Shown: positions 1 to 8,017, counted from the stretch's first letter. The stretch: DNA of 11,751 nt from an uncultured Eubacteriales bacterium (GCA_934444485.1 CAKSCN010000074.1:1-11751), one strand, 5' to 3'. The notes: generated by a model not told the origin, from the sequence alone. Program-made: numbers and translations.

Positions 1-368
1 CTGCAGGCGCAGTTGACCTTGACACGGATAAGGACGACGACAAGTACGGCAACCTCGGCTGGGTTGAGATTGAGAACTACGATAGTTCCTCCAAGATCAT
101 CGAAGTTAAGGGCAAGAAGATCGACGGCAAGACCATCGATGACAATGTTTACACTGTTACCAAGGATACCGTTGTAACCTTCTGGGATCAGTCTGACTCC
201 AACCTCAAGACTGTAGACGCTTCCGTTCTCGGTTCTACTTCCACAACCTACAGATATAAGGGTCTCAAGAGCAACAACCTCAGAGCCTTCATAGCTGCAG
301 AAGAGGATGACGACGCTGACGAAGAGGGCTACTACAACGTAACATTCGTTGTAATCGTTCGTGACTAA
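1..368 (+). CDS. C-terminal fragment of an acidic, probably surface or secreted protein (5' end outside window)
   Basis: An open frame enters from the left edge (first complete codon at position 3) and stops with TAA at 366-368, giving about 121 residues. I do not recognise the family. The fragment is rich in Asp, Lys, Thr, Val and Tyr. It begins with an acidic run (DLDTDKDDDKYG) and has alternating hydrophobic/polar stretches typical of beta-rich extracellular modules, then a short acidic loop (EEDDDADEEG) before the final strand. Lysine is coded by AAG throughout, and GTT, ATC and CTC dominate, which suggests strong expression, as for an S-layer protein. Two SLH proteins lie further right, so a cell-surface role fits the neighbourhood, but no SLH motif is visible in this part. 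An intrinsic terminator follows 33 bases after the stop. Confidence 0.8.
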   Translation, partial: AGAVDLDTDKDDDKYGNLGWVEIENYDSSSKIIEVKGKKIDGKTIDDNVYTVTKDTVVTFWDQSDSNLKTVDASVLGSTSTTYRYKGLKSNNLRAFIAAEEDDDADEEGYYNVTFVVIVRD

Positions 369-401
369 TTCTCCTAAAAAGATATAGTTACCACTCGCAC
401 G

Positions 402-433
402 GGGGCTCCGCTGAAAGGCGGAGCTCCTTTTTT
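402..433 (+). terminator. Rho-independent terminator of the left-edge gene
   Basis: A 10-bp stem pairs 402-411 with 418-427 (core GCTCCGC / GCGGAGC, one G-T wobble near the base). It has a 6-nt loop TGAAAG and is followed directly by six T residues (428-433). Its position 33 bases after the TAA at 366-368 fits termination of that gene and separates it from the exporter operon. Confidence 0.92.
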
Positions 434-576
434 GTCGCTGTCGCCAATTCCTTTTGAGAAGCGCATTTTTGGGAAGCGCAGCTTTGCGGCACACCCCTTC
501 CCCGAATAAGATATATCGGCAATGCGGCGGTTGCGCATGATGTCGCTTTTGCCGAGACCGTTTATCCGCCGAACTT

Positions 577-592
577 TGTGATTTATTTCACC
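577..592. promoter_or_regulatory. Possible operator: CRP/FNR-type palindrome
   Basis: TGTGA-N6-TCACC lies about 48 bases upstream of the putative -35 element at 640-645. The half-sites match the general layout of CRP/FNR-family sites. Two further copies of TGTCACAAA (601-609 and 655-663, 54 bases apart) lie around the same promoter and could be another operator. The remainder of the 434-639 spacer shows no gene. This is a pattern match only; no regulator is encoded in the window. Confidence 0.25.
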
Positions 593-639
593 CAATGTTT
601 TGTCACAAATATTTTGCAATTTTACACCTCGTTTTCACA

Positions 640-676
640 TTGACCGCAGATGTATGTCACAAAAATAATGTATAAT
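640..676 (+). promoter_or_regulatory. Probable sigma-A-type promoter of the exporter operon
   Basis: TTGACC (640-645) is followed after 18 bases by AATAAT (664-669), a good -35/-10 pair. An exact TATAAT lies just downstream (671-676) but lacks a well-spaced -35. Either -10 would start transcription some 40-50 bases before the ATG at 729. The gene has GGAGGA at 718-723 as ribosome binding site. Confidence 0.6.
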
Positions 677-728
677 TACACAATCAGAAAAATGTCAAGC
701 GCGTATTTGCTTTGTTTGGAGGAATAAG

Positions 729-2747
729 ATGAACAGTTTGCAGGAAAAGACAGATGACAAAACCACGGAAAAGGTAAAGAAAAAATCCAAGAAACAGCTT
801 GCTCTCGAAAAGATCGCCGAGGAGGAAAAGAACCTCACCGAGAGCGAACGTCAGCTCCGTGCGGATCAGAGAAAGCGTGCCGCACGCAAAAAGAGAAAGC
901 AGCTCATTAAGTCGATTGTCATCGCTCTTGTCGTGCTTTGCGTCGTCGGCTTCTTTGCGTGGCAGTATATCATGAACAATTCCACCGTGAATGCCGCTCC
1001 GCAGGACGTTTACGTTGCAGGAAGAAGAAGCATAACGAGTGTACTCACGGGTTCGGGTTCGGTTCAGCCGGTCAAGACCTACAATGTTGCGGCGACCGTC
1101 ACGGGCGATATCGTCTCCGCTCCCATTGCCGAGGGCAGTGACGTTGAAAAGGACGATATTCTTTACGTTATCGATTCCTCCGACGCCGAGACCTCGATAA
1201 AGAACGCAAGGAACAGTCTCCGTTCCGCACAGCTTTCCTACGACCAGCTTCTCGACAAGTACTCCGACTACAGCGCAAAGTCCAAGGTGTCGGGCGTCGT
1301 TACGAAGCTTGACGTGAAGGTTGGAGACAATGTTTCGTCGGCTCAGATTATAGGTCACGTCCGTGACTCCGAAACGGTTTACGTGCAGGTTCCCTTCTTT
1401 GCGGACGATATCCCGAATATCACCGTCGGCTCTCTTGCAGAGGTCACCGTCCTCGACTACTACCAGATAGTTTACGGCACGGTCAAGGAGATTTCGGTAG
1501 GTACGGATATTACCGACAGCGGCGCAATTACGAAGAACGTAAAAATCGAGGTCAAGAACCCCGGAAGCATCACCGATTCCACCCGTGCGACGGCAGTCAT
1601 AAACGGTATCGCCGGAACGGACGCCGGAACATTCGAGTACAAAGAGGACTGCGACCTCTACGCCGGCGTTACGGGCGAGGTTGCCTCGATAGGCATAGCC
1701 GAGGGTTCAACCATAACCGAGGGTCAGCGTTACATAGCGGTTTCCGTGAAGGATCTCGACAACCAGCTCAAGAGCGCAGAGATTCAGCTTGACAACGCAC
1801 GCAATTCCTACAACAGCGCACTCGAAAGACTCGACGACTACACCATCACCGCTCCCATCAAGGGTACGGTCATCGAAGCGAAGTACAACGAGGGCGAGAC
1901 CATAGAGCAGAACAGCACCGGCAACATCGTTGCGATAATCTACGATATGTCCGAGTACACGTTCGACATGAACATCGACGAGCTTGATATCGCAAAGGTG
2001 TCTCTCGGTCAGGAGGTAAAGATTACCTGCGACGCACGCACCGGAAGCGAATACGTCGGTCATATAACCAAGATAAGCAAGCAGGGTACGAGCCAGAACG
2101 GCGTAACGAGCTACCCCGTCACCGTCACGATAAACGACGAAACCGCTCTCGAGGAGCTTCTTCCCGGCATGAACGTCGATGCGGAGATTGTCCTCGAAAC
2201 TGTTGAGAACGCTTTGGCAATTCCCGTCGATGCGGTCGGCAGAGGAAATATCGTCAAGGTAATAAAGGCGGAGGACGTCAAGACCTACGGAGTCACGACC
2301 GAGGCGGATATGATAGCCGCAAACCTCCCCGACGGCGCAAAGCCCGGAAACGCAGATGTTCAGACTCCTGCAAGCGGCGATAAGAGTGCAGACGGCAAGC
2401 CCGACGGTACGGCAGACGATAAGTCCGATGTCACACCCACAGACGGCAGACCCGACAATGCGCCGAGCGATATGCCCGCACCTCCCGCAATGCCCGAAAG
2501 CGGCGGCGGTTCTTACGGCACAATTTCCGCCTCGGCACAGTATGACACGGTTCACGTAACTCTCGGAATCTCCGACGACGACTACGTCGAAATAACCGAA
2601 GGTCTCTCCGAGGGAGACGTGGTTATAGTCGAAAAGCAGGAGGCTTCCGACGGCTTCGCCATGATGATGGGCGGCATGGGCGGAGGCGGCATGGGCGGCG
2701 GTCCCGGAGGCGGAGATATGGGCGGCGGTCCCGGAGGCATGGGCTGA
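729..2747 (+). CDS. MacA/HlyD-family periplasmic-adaptor-like subunit of an ABC exporter, with duplicated adaptor module
   Basis: This 672-residue membrane-fusion protein should link the ABC permease encoded two genes downstream to the outside of the cell. Residues 1-58 are a strongly charged Lys/Glu/Arg cytoplasmic stretch, probably helical. Residues 60-80 form one membrane segment (SIVIALVVLCVVGFFAWQY), so the protein is N-in/C-out and is not a lipoprotein. Two successive adaptor modules follow, about 120-292 and 312-490. Each has a split lipoyl/barrel-sandwich unit (starting VTGDIVSAPIAEG and VTGEVASIGIAEG), a short helical hairpin (152-180 and 340-370) and a beta-barrel. The C-terminal MacA-like domain (about 495-637; AIPVDAV, then LGISDDDYVEITEGL) is interrupted by a Pro/Asp-rich insert (about 525-600). 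The tail (643-672) is Gly/Met-rich. The start is supported by GGAGGA at 718-723. MacA and YknX are the family models; the substrate cannot be read from sequence. Confidence 0.9.
   Translation: MNSLQEKTDDKTTEKVKKKSKKQLALEKIAEEEKNLTESERQLRADQRKRAARKKRKQLIKSIVIALVVLCVVGFFAWQYIMNNSTVNAAPQDVYVAGRRSITSVLTGSGSVQPVKTYNVAATVTGDIVSAPIAEGSDVEKDDILYVIDSSDAETSIKNARNSLRSAQLSYDQLLDKYSDYSAKSKVSGVVTKLDVKVGDNVSSAQIIGHVRDSETVYVQVPFFADDIPNITVGSLAEVTVLDYYQIVYGTVKEISVGTDITDSGAITKNVKIEVKNPGSITDSTRATAVINGIAGTDAGTFEYKEDCDLYAGVTGEVASIGIAEGSTITEGQRYIAVSVKDLDNQLKSAEIQLDNARNSYNSALERLDDYTITAPIKGTVIEAKYNEGETIEQNSTGNIVAIIYDMSEYTFDMNIDELDIAKVSLGQEVKITCDARTGSEYVGHITKISKQGTSQNGVTSYPVTVTINDETALEELLPGMNVDAEIVLETVENALAIPVDAVGRGNIVKVIKAEDVKTYGVTTEADMIAANLPDGAKPGNADVQTPASGDKSADGKPDGTADDKSDVTPTDGRPDNAPSDMPAPPAMPESGGGSYGTISASAQYDTVHVTLGISDDDYVEITEGLSEGDVVIVEKQEASDGFAMMMGGMGGGGMGGGPGGGDMGGGPGGMG
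2691..2738 (+). repeat. 21-bp in-frame direct repeat coding the Gly/Met-rich tail
   Basis: Bases 2691-2711 recur exactly at 2718-2738, separated by 6 bases. They encode MGGGPGG units at the extreme C-terminus of the adaptor. Surrounding codons (GGC, GGA, ATG) carry weaker copies, so the tail probably grows and shrinks by slippage. Confidence 0.85.
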
Positions 2748-2760
2748 TGCGGCAGACGAT

Positions 2761-2767
2761 AAAGGAG
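2761..2767 (+). promoter_or_regulatory. Ribosome binding site that fixes the ATPase start
   Basis: AAAGGAG at 2761-2767 lies 8 bases before the ATG at 2776. A possible upstream GTG at 2767 would overlap this Shine-Dalgarno sequence itself, so translation most likely begins at 2776 (MIRLEDVYK), which also matches the usual N-terminus of this ATPase family. Confidence 0.85.
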
Positions 2768-2775
2768 TGTGCGGC

Positions 2776-3594
2776 ATGATAAGACTTGAAGACGTATACA
2801 AGATATACTACATGGGCGACACCGAGGTGCGTGCGGCGGACGGTATAAATATGCACATATCGAAAGGCGAGTTCGTCGCAATTGTCGGACAGTCGGGTTC
2901 GGGTAAATCCACCTGCATGAACATAATCGGCTGTCTCGACACACCGACCGAGGGTCACTACTACTTAAACGGCATCGACGTCAGCACCATGAACGACAAC
3001 GAGCTTGCGGAGTTCCGCAACAAAACTCTCGGCTTCATTTTCCAGCAGTACAACCTCATACCGAAGCTCACGGTGCTTGAAAATGTAGAGCTTCCGCTTT
3101 TGTATGCAGGCTATGACCGAAGCGAGAGGCGTGAACGTGCCATGGCGTCGCTTGCCCGTGTCGGTATCGACTCAAAGGCTAAAAACTACCCCTCACAGCT
3201 CTCCGGAGGTCAGCAGCAGCGTGTTTCGATAGCACGTGCGCTTGCCGGCAACCCCTCGGTAATCCTTGCCGACGAACCGACGGGCGCACTCGACTCGAGA
3301 ACCGGACGTGAGGTAATGGAATTTTTGGCGAAGCTCCACGAAGAGGGCAACACAATCGTGCTTATTACGCATGACAACTCGATTGCGGTGACGGCGAAGC
3401 GCATTATAAGACTGCACGACGGCAGAATCGTTTACGACGGTCCGTCCGACGCACCGGGAGCTGTCGTTCAGGCGAATGTTTCGTTCGACGACGACCCTCT
3501 TCTCAAGAAACGCCGTGAGGAAGCCTTTGCGGCGGAAGCGGAGAAAAAACGTGCGCAGAGCGAAGCGCAGAAGGTCGGAGGTGGCGGAGCATGA
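2776..3594 (+). CDS. ABC transporter ATP-binding protein, MacB/LolD type
   Basis: This 272-residue nucleotide-binding subunit powers the exporter formed with the neighbouring adaptor and permease. All core motifs are visible: Walker A GQSGSGKST (38-46), Q-loop FQQYN (89-93), signature LSGGQQQR (142-149), Walker B VILADEPTG (162-170) with catalytic Glu167, D-loop ALDS and switch His199 in LITHD. The class is the LolD/MacB/YknY group, which pairs with FtsX-like permeases. After about residue 225 there is a family-atypical tail of roughly 45 residues. It contains a charged, probably helical stretch (LLKKRREEAFAAEAEKKRA) and ends in GGGGA. The start at 2776 follows AAAGGAG; the stop TGA overlaps the permease ATG by 4 bases (ATGA at 3591-3594), indicating translational coupling. 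It lies 28 bases after the adaptor stop. Confidence 0.95.
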   Translation: MIRLEDVYKIYYMGDTEVRAADGINMHISKGEFVAIVGQSGSGKSTCMNIIGCLDTPTEGHYYLNGIDVSTMNDNELAEFRNKTLGFIFQQYNLIPKLTVLENVELPLLYAGYDRSERRERAMASLARVGIDSKAKNYPSQLSGGQQQRVSIARALAGNPSVILADEPTGALDSRTGREVMEFLAKLHEEGNTIVLITHDNSIAVTAKRIIRLHDGRIVYDGPSDAPGAVVQANVSFDDDPLLKKRREEAFAAEAEKKRAQSEAQKVGGGGA

Positions 3595-4775
3595 ATATAG
3601 GCGTAAACTTCTGGCTTGCCCTCAAAAGCCTTGCGACAAGCAAAATGAGAGCGTTCCTCACCATGCTCGGCATCATTATCGGCGTTGCGGCGGTCATTAT
3701 CATAATGAGTCTCGGAAGCGGTATGCAGAACATGATGACCGAAGCCTTTGAGGAACTCGGCACGAACACCATTTCCGTAAACCTCATGGGACGAGGCTCG
3801 TCGCGTACCGTCACCGTAAACGATATGTATAAGATTGCCGAGGAAAACCCCGACAGTATCCGCTGCGTCAGCCCGACCGTGACTGTAAACGGCACTGTAA
3901 AGGCGAACGGCGACGACTACACAAACTCGACCATAACCGGCGTCGGCGAGGACTACCTCACAATAAAGTCACATAAGCTCGACAGCGGACGTTTCCTCGA
4001 ATATATCGACGTCGCCTACAGAAAGAATGTGTGCGTGGTCGGTAAATTCTACGATTCCGAAACCGTTTTCGACGGCGACGCTCTCGGTCAGACCATAAAG
4101 ATAAACGGAACAAAGTTCACGATAATAGGCGTTGTCGAGGGTCACAGCGACGACCCTTCGGATGAGGATCTCGGCGATAACTACATCTACATTCCCTACA
4201 GCAATGCGCAGAAAATGTCGTTCATGGGAAGCATAAATTCCTACACCGTACTCTCTCTCAACGAGAACACGGTTGACAAAGCCAAAGCGGCGGTCGAGTC
4301 GAAGCTCACCAAAATATACGGTTCGTCCGACTACTACGTTGTTATCAGCATGGCGGAAATGCTCGACTCCCTCACGGCTATAACAAGTACCTTCGTGCTT
4401 GTCCTTGCGGCGATTGCCGGAATATCTCTTCTCGTCGGCGGCATCGGAATAATGAACATCATGCTCGTTTCCGTCACCGAACGCACACGTGAGATAGGCA
4501 TTCGTAAAGCTCTCGGCGCAAAGCAAAGCTCGATAAAGAGCCAGTTCGTCATTGAGGCTGCGACCACGAGTGCGATAGGCGGCGTTATCGGAGTCATACT
4601 CGGCATACTCATAGCGGACTTCGCCGGGGGACTTCTCGACATCAAATCCGCACCGACGGTCGGAGCAATAGCGGTGTCGTTCGGCATCTCTGTCGGAATA
4701 GGCATTCTGTTCGGCTTTTTGCCGGCAAACAAAGCGGCGAAGCTCAATCCTATAGATGCGCTGAGAAACGATTGA
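3591..4775 (+). CDS. ABC transporter permease, MacB/FtsX family
   Basis: This 394-residue membrane subunit has the four-helix MacB layout. TM1 is near residues 20-43 (ends IIGVAAVIIIMSLG). A large external domain follows (about 45-255, MacB_PCD-like). TM2 is near 264-290, then the diagnostic FtsX-core motif GGIGIMNIMLVSVTERTREI (283-302) with IGIRKALGAK. TM3 is near 322-345 and TM4 near 358-378. The C-terminus (KAAKLNPIDALRND) is also typical of the family. Two copies should pair with two ATPase subunits and, in a monoderm cell, with the membrane-anchored adaptor in place of a TolC-connected one. Start: GGAGGT at 3577-3582, 8 bases before the ATG, which overlaps the ATPase stop. In Gram-positive bacteria relatives export or counter peptides (YknXYZ, bacitracin- or lantibiotic-type pumps); the cargo here is unknown. 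Confidence 0.95.
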   Translation: MNIGVNFWLALKSLATSKMRAFLTMLGIIIGVAAVIIIMSLGSGMQNMMTEAFEELGTNTISVNLMGRGSSRTVTVNDMYKIAEENPDSIRCVSPTVTVNGTVKANGDDYTNSTITGVGEDYLTIKSHKLDSGRFLEYIDVAYRKNVCVVGKFYDSETVFDGDALGQTIKINGTKFTIIGVVEGHSDDPSDEDLGDNYIYIPYSNAQKMSFMGSINSYTVLSLNENTVDKAKAAVESKLTKIYGSSDYYVVISMAEMLDSLTAITSTFVLVLAAIAGISLLVGGIGIMNIMLVSVTERTREIGIRKALGAKQSSIKSQFVIEAATTSAIGGVIGVILGILIADFAGGLLDIKSAPTVGAIAVSFGISVGIGILFGFLPANKAAKLNPIDALRND

Positions 4776-4805
4776 CAGGCGTGTCGCAAAGAAAGGAACA
4801 TATTC

Positions 4806-7800
4806 ATGAAACGTGTATTAAGTATACTCCTTGCGGTATTAACGGTTCTCGGTGCATTTTCCGTGACAGCCTTTGCCGCGGAGAAAAAACAGGGTGCGTC
4901 GCTCCTCACGTCGGACAGTGACATTATAAGCGTTTTGGGAATGCTCGATATAATGGTCGGCGACGGAAGCGGAAACCTCATGCTCGACTCAAACCTCACG
5001 AGAGCGCAGTTTGTCAAGATGACCGTCAACGCTTCGGCTTACCGCAACAGCGTGAACCTCGGCACGGCGTACAATCCCTACCCCGACGTCAGAGGCACGC
5101 ACTGGGCAAGCCCCTACGTCTACGCCGCATCGACGGCAAAGCTCGTAAACGGCTACCTCGACGGAACTTTCCGTCCCGACAATTACGTAAAGCTCGAAGA
5201 GGCGGCGACAATAGCACTCCGTCTTCTCGGCTATACTTCGTCCGACCTTGTCGGCGTTTACCCCGACGCACAGCTTGCGAAGTATTCGGAGCTCGGACTT
5301 GACGCCAAGGTTGCGGCGAAAAAGGGCGAGTACATCACCCGTCGCGACTGTATGTACCTTATATACAACCTCCTTTCCGCAGAGACAAAGAGCGGCGCCG
5401 TCTACTGCACAACCCTCGGCTATACCGTTGCGAGCGACGGACTTATTGACCGTGCGGCGCTTACGGATTCCAAGGTTGACGGAAGCTTTGTTTACCTTGA
5501 CACCCTTTCGGACGGCAGAATGACCTTCGACCCGGCAAAGGGTACGGTTTACCGTGACAACGTAAAGACCGACGTCGGCAGTGTGAAGAAGTACGACTTC
5601 GTCCGCTACAGCAATTCCGCACGCACTCTCTGGTGCTATTCCGACAAGGTGATAGGAAGCGTCGGTGCGATAACCGTCACGGGCGGCTCTGCAACGGGCG
5701 TTATAATCGGAACAAAGAGCTACGCAGTTTCCGGTGCAGACGCCGCATACAGACTCTCGACAGTCGGCGATATAAAGAAAGACGACGTTGTAATGGCGGT
5801 TCTCGATGCGAACGGCGCAGTCTTTGCGGTGTACCCGGCAACTCCCGAGATGATAGATTCTTACTCGGACGACGACACCGACCTCACAGGCGTTATCGAC
5901 GGCACGCTCAAAGGTCCGTACATCTACGACGGCACGGATTCCTGGAAGAAAGAGCTTGCGTATGCGCCTGAGGAGTACGAGATTTCCTATGAGAGCGACG
6001 ACAACGTGAAAGTAACTCTCGGCACTCTCGAGAAGAACGACGTCCTCTATTATTCCAACCCCTTTAAGAGAATTTACATCTACAGAAAGACCGTCGTGGG
6101 TACGCTCGGCGAGGTAACGACCGGCAAGATACAGAGTACCGTTACCGTTTCCGAAAAGGTGTACACGGTTGCTACCGACGAGCTGAAGCAGAAGCTTTAC
6201 AACGGTTCGTTTAAGAAGGATGCTTTCGTCACGCTTATTCTCGGCAGAAACGGCGAGGCTGTGGATCTTCTCGACGGCGACATAACGAAGATTCTCTACG
6301 ACGATGACGACACCGACATTCTCGGCATAATGGAGGCGACGGTGAAAGGTCCTGTCGTTGTCGGAAAAGATACCTCGTGGCAGAAGAGCATTCCTTTTGA
6401 CGTTTCCTCTGCAAGCATTGTTACCGCAGGCACGTCGAAGAAAAAAATAAAGCTCTCCGAAATTACCGAGAACGATATTATTTACTATTCCGTTCCTTTC
6501 AATGCCGTTTACGTCTACCGTGACACCGCAACGGGCGTGGTTAAGAATATTGCTTACTCTTCCGGTATGCCGTCTGCGGTAACTGTCGGCGCAAGTACGT
6601 ATACTCTCGGCGCAAACGTGATAAAGCTCAAGTTCTACAACGGCGAGTACCGCAAGGACGACTTTGTGACGCTCCTTCTCGGCAAGGACGGCAAGGCGGT
6701 TGACGTGAGAGAGGCGACGACCGACGACATATCGAAGTACACCGAGGGCAGTCCGAAGTACTCGGAGATTCTCGAAGCGTCGATAAGCGATCCGATAATT
6801 GTAATGACGGAAAGCTCCGCTTGGCAGGACGAAATTCCCTTTGACCTTGACGAGGCGAAAATCTACAAGGACAACGCCGTTATAAAGAAGGGCGACGTCG
6901 CACTTTACAATGTTGTTTACTATTCCGCACCGCTCAAATCGGTATGGGTTTACGATGACAACGTGACAGGCATCTATGAGTCCGCGTCTCCCTCGAGAAT
7001 GAACCCCACGTCGGCAGTCATTTCGGGTGCGACCTACGCAGTGGAAGAGGACGATGCGGCGCTTTCGCTCTCGAACCTCGGAGAATTCAAGCTCGGAGAC
7101 AGTATTACCGTGCTTCTCGGCAGAAACGGCGGCATAGTAAAGGTTCTTGATGCCTCCGAGACAAAGACCGAGAACATTGCCGTCATAACGAACGTCGAAA
7201 AGGACAAGGAATTCACCGACGGCGACGGCATTGTAACGACTCACGATGCACTGACTGTCGTTTACACAAACGGAAGCACCGCAACCTACAAGCACCGTGT
7301 GAGAGGCTTTGAGAGCGGAGATCTTGTCAAGGTGACGATAGACAAGGGCGAGGTTTCGATAACCGGAACGGGCAGCAAGTACAAGTCCGGCACGGCGGCG
7401 ACGCTCACGAAGCTTTTGCATAACGGCGATGTTGACGACAACGCAAAAATTCTCGACGTGTACTGCTCTTCGACGCTCCGTGTGTATGCTTCGACGCTGA
7501 AGAACGTCACGCTCACCGAGAAGGACATTCTCTACTACGAGCTGAACGATGACGGCGAGATTGAGACGCTTCTTCTCAACGATTTCACGGGCGATATGCA
7601 TTCGTATATGTTCATGACCGACAAGACGGTTATGGGTTCGGCAAACGCCGTATACGAGGGTTACATGAACGGCAGAAAGACCTCCGTCAGCGGTGCGAAC
7701 TATGCGAACACCAATCCCTCGAACGTCACGGGAGTTGTCGTGAAGTACGACGGCGGCGCAGTCAACAGAGTTTCTGCGATAAACGAGGCGAAGGTTAGCC

Positions 7801-8012
7801 TTTCGGACATCACCGCCAACAGCTGTGTGATTGACGGCGTCGAGTATGCTATAAGAAACGATGCTTACTTCTACGTTTACGACAGCGACACGAGCAAGTA
7901 CGTCGAGGTAAAGGCAAAAGACTTCCTCGAGGGCGACTATGTTTCGGTAAGAGCCTTCTACGACCGCAAGCCCGAAAGAGGCGGCAAGGTCAGATTCATA
8001 GTGGCGAAGTGA
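4806..8012 (+). CDS. Secreted SLH-domain protein with four internal ~145-residue repeats
   Basis: This 1068-residue protein begins with a signal peptide (MKRVLSILLAVLTVLGAF, cleavage probably after AFA near residue 24). Residues about 38-192 hold three SLH-like motifs, of which the second is clearest (YPDVRGTHWASPYVYAAS ... GYLDGTFRPDN, 92-142). The first lacks its front half (LTRAQFVKM), and the third is divergent (ITRRDCMYL). These should bind secondary cell-wall polymer. Four tandem beta-rich repeats follow (about 247-346, 360-490, 505-637, 655-783). They share a D(S/T)SWxxEIPFD-like segment, a YYSxPFxxVYVY segment and (V/I)TLLLGRNGxxVxV. About 285 more residues, including weaker related strands, end in VRFIVAK. 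No catalytic motif was recognised. It starts 31 bases after the permease stop (AAAGGA at 4792-4797), with no terminator between, so it is probably the last gene of the exporter operon. Confidence 0.9.
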   Translation: MKRVLSILLAVLTVLGAFSVTAFAAEKKQGASLLTSDSDIISVLGMLDIMVGDGSGNLMLDSNLTRAQFVKMTVNASAYRNSVNLGTAYNPYPDVRGTHWASPYVYAASTAKLVNGYLDGTFRPDNYVKLEEAATIALRLLGYTSSDLVGVYPDAQLAKYSELGLDAKVAAKKGEYITRRDCMYLIYNLLSAETKSGAVYCTTLGYTVASDGLIDRAALTDSKVDGSFVYLDTLSDGRMTFDPAKGTVYRDNVKTDVGSVKKYDFVRYSNSARTLWCYSDKVIGSVGAITVTGGSATGVIIGTKSYAVSGADAAYRLSTVGDIKKDDVVMAVLDANGAVFAVYPATPEMIDSYSDDDTDLTGVIDGTLKGPYIYDGTDSWKKELAYAPEEYEISYESDDNVKVTLGTLEKNDVLYYSNPFKRIYIYRKTVVGTLGEVTTGKIQSTVTVSEKVYTVATDELKQKLYNGSFKKDAFVTLILGRNGEAVDLLDGDITKILYDDDDTDILGIMEATVKGPVVVGKDTSWQKSIPFDVSSASIVTAGTSKKKIKLSEITENDIIYYSVPFNAVYVYRDTATGVVKNIAYSSGMPSAVTVGASTYTLGANVIKLKFYNGEYRKDDFVTLLLGKDGKAVDVREATTDDISKYTEGSPKYSEILEASISDPIIVMTESSAWQDEIPFDLDEAKIYKDNAVIKKGDVALYNVVYYSAPLKSVWVYDDNVTGIYESASPSRMNPTSAVISGATYAVEEDDAALSLSNLGEFKLGDSITVLLGRNGGIVKVLDASETKTENIAVITNVEKDKEFTDGDGIVTTHDALTVVYTNGSTATYKHRVRGFESGDLVKVTIDKGEVSITGTGSKYKSGTAATLTKLLHNGDVDDNAKILDVYCSSTLRVYASTLKNVTLTEKDILYYELNDDGEIETLLLNDFTGDMHSYMFMTDKTVMGSANAVYEGYMNGRKTSVSGANYANTNPSNVTGVVVKYDGGAVNRVSAINEAKVSLSDITANSCVIDGVEYAIRNDAYFYVYDSDTSKYVEVKAKDFLEGDYVSVRAFYDRKPERGGKVRFIVAK

Positions 8013-8017
8013 TTACG

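Noticed and set aside
374..619. 81-codon open frame on the - strand in the first spacer
   Set aside because: It runs through the terminator stem at 402-433, has no convincing ribosome binding site and resembles no family.
2767..2775. GTG at 2767 as start of the ATPase
   Set aside because: It overlaps the AAAGGAG ribosome binding site; ATG at 2776 has correct spacing and the family-typical N-terminus.
1707..2801. 364-codon open frame on the - strand
   Set aside because: It is antisense to the adaptor gene and the ATPase start, and its Ala/His/Gly-rich product has no family features.
4989..7601. 870-codon open frame on the - strand
   Set aside because: It lies fully antisense to the SLH repeat gene. 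The + strand product has a signal peptide, SLH motifs and internal repeats, while the antisense product has no recognisable motif. Codon bias alone can keep such a frame open.
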